Shown here: positions 54,295 through 54,444 of the stretch, one piece after another | Layout of the letters: every line of letters starts with the position of its first letter | How positions within the stretch are numbered: the first letter of the stretch is position 1 | Source of the DNA: Bacillota bacterium | GTDB lineage: Bacteria; Bacillota; Clostridia; Acetivibrionales; DSM-1351 | DNA: 54,444 nt | Direction of reading: 5' to 3' | Assembly (NCBI GenBank): GCA_023433945.1 | Contig: JAEYTP010000048.1 | Span: 1-54,444 of the forward strand | Notes under the pieces: generated by a model | Databases searched by the model: none | What the model was told of the DNA's origin: nothing | What the model saw: the letters and a program-made list of their open reading frames with translations, nothing else | Program-made: the position numbers and the translations under genes

Positions 54295-54444
54295 TATGCT
54301 CACCCCCAGTGGCTAATACAGTAAGCGTATCGGATATTTTGGCATACAACTGCTCGTTTGTCATATTGCCTCTATAAATCTGATTATAGACTTCTCCATC
54401 CTTTATAAACAGTATACGGTTTGCAGTGCTTGCAGCCTTGATGC
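54287..54444 (-). CDS. BceA-type ABC transporter ATPase, 3' end only
   Basis: The C-terminal 51 residues of an ABC ATPase run in from the window edge. The text AASTANRILFIKDGEVYNQI matches the conserved end of BceA-like ATPases (the segment after the H-loop). The stop (54287-54289) overlaps the permease start by eight bases, so the two are coupled. All catalytic motifs lie outside the window. Confidence 0.88.
   Translation of the reverse strand, partial: IKAASTANRILFIKDGEVYNQIYRGNMTNEQLYAKISDTLTVLATGGEHNG

Overview
The window looks like a chromosomal segment of a low-GC, motile clostridium. Clues are AT-rich intergenic DNA, strong GGAGG-type ribosome binding sites with frequent TTG/GTG starts, an SRP RNA-dnaX-ybaB-recR block, a teichoic-acid-type TagO/MnaA gene, SLH-anchored surface proteins and MotA/MotB. 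Gene style resembles Ruminiclostridium-like cellulolytic clostridia, but I cannot prove the genus from sequence alone.

Layout. 1-195: 3' part of the SRP RNA. 0.48-3.4 kb: dnaX, ybaB, recR. 3.5-5.9 kb: an unrecognised 200-aa protein, a 26-bp minisatellite and a CNNM/CorC-type membrane protein. 6.0-7.8 kb: a two-gene operon (DUF2089 zinc-ribbon/HTH protein and a DUF4097/LiaX-like protein) behind a near-consensus promoter. 8.1-15.8 kb: a housekeeping cluster of prfA, ZIP transporter, threonylcarbamoyl-AMP synthase, low-molecular-weight phosphatase, rpiB, upp, dCMP deaminase and a fused TagO-MnaA gene. 15.75-17.17 kb: a RAYT (REP-associated tyrosine transposase) with REP-like palindromes on both sides. 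17.2-23.1 kb: a 1643-aa alpha-2-macroglobulin lacking the thioester motif, and an exported Memo-like protein. 23.4-25.0 kb (minus strand): motB and motA. 25.2-32.2 kb: complete F-type ATP synthase operon atpIBEFHAGDC. 32.3-45.5 kb: two cell-surface proteins, a six-FnIII/three-SLH protein and a 3605-aa SLH protein with 13 copies of one repeat and 4 of another. 45.6-50.8 kb: a possible gene remnant, a GNAT acetyltransferase and a MarR-controlled heterodimeric ABC exporter. 51.0-52.2 kb: a small PH-domain protein and a Phd/ParE-type toxin-antitoxin pair. 52.3-54.4 kb (minus strand): a BceB-type permease and the 3' end of its BceA-type ATPase, cut by the window edge.

How it fits together. The prfA-to-atp order is a conserved Firmicutes neighbourhood. 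Here the RAYT, macroglobulin, Memo-like and mot genes lie between mnaA and atpI. Cell-envelope functions dominate the accessory part: teichoic-acid precursors, the macroglobulin, SLH proteins, the MDR exporter and the Bce-type transporter.

The most notable items are the giant repeat protein with two unfamiliar repeat families, the TagO-MnaA fusion with a perfect internal ribosome binding site at the domain junction, the RAYT/REP unit that supplies its neighbour's stop codon, and many unrelated short tandem repeats, several lying across the 3' ends of genes.
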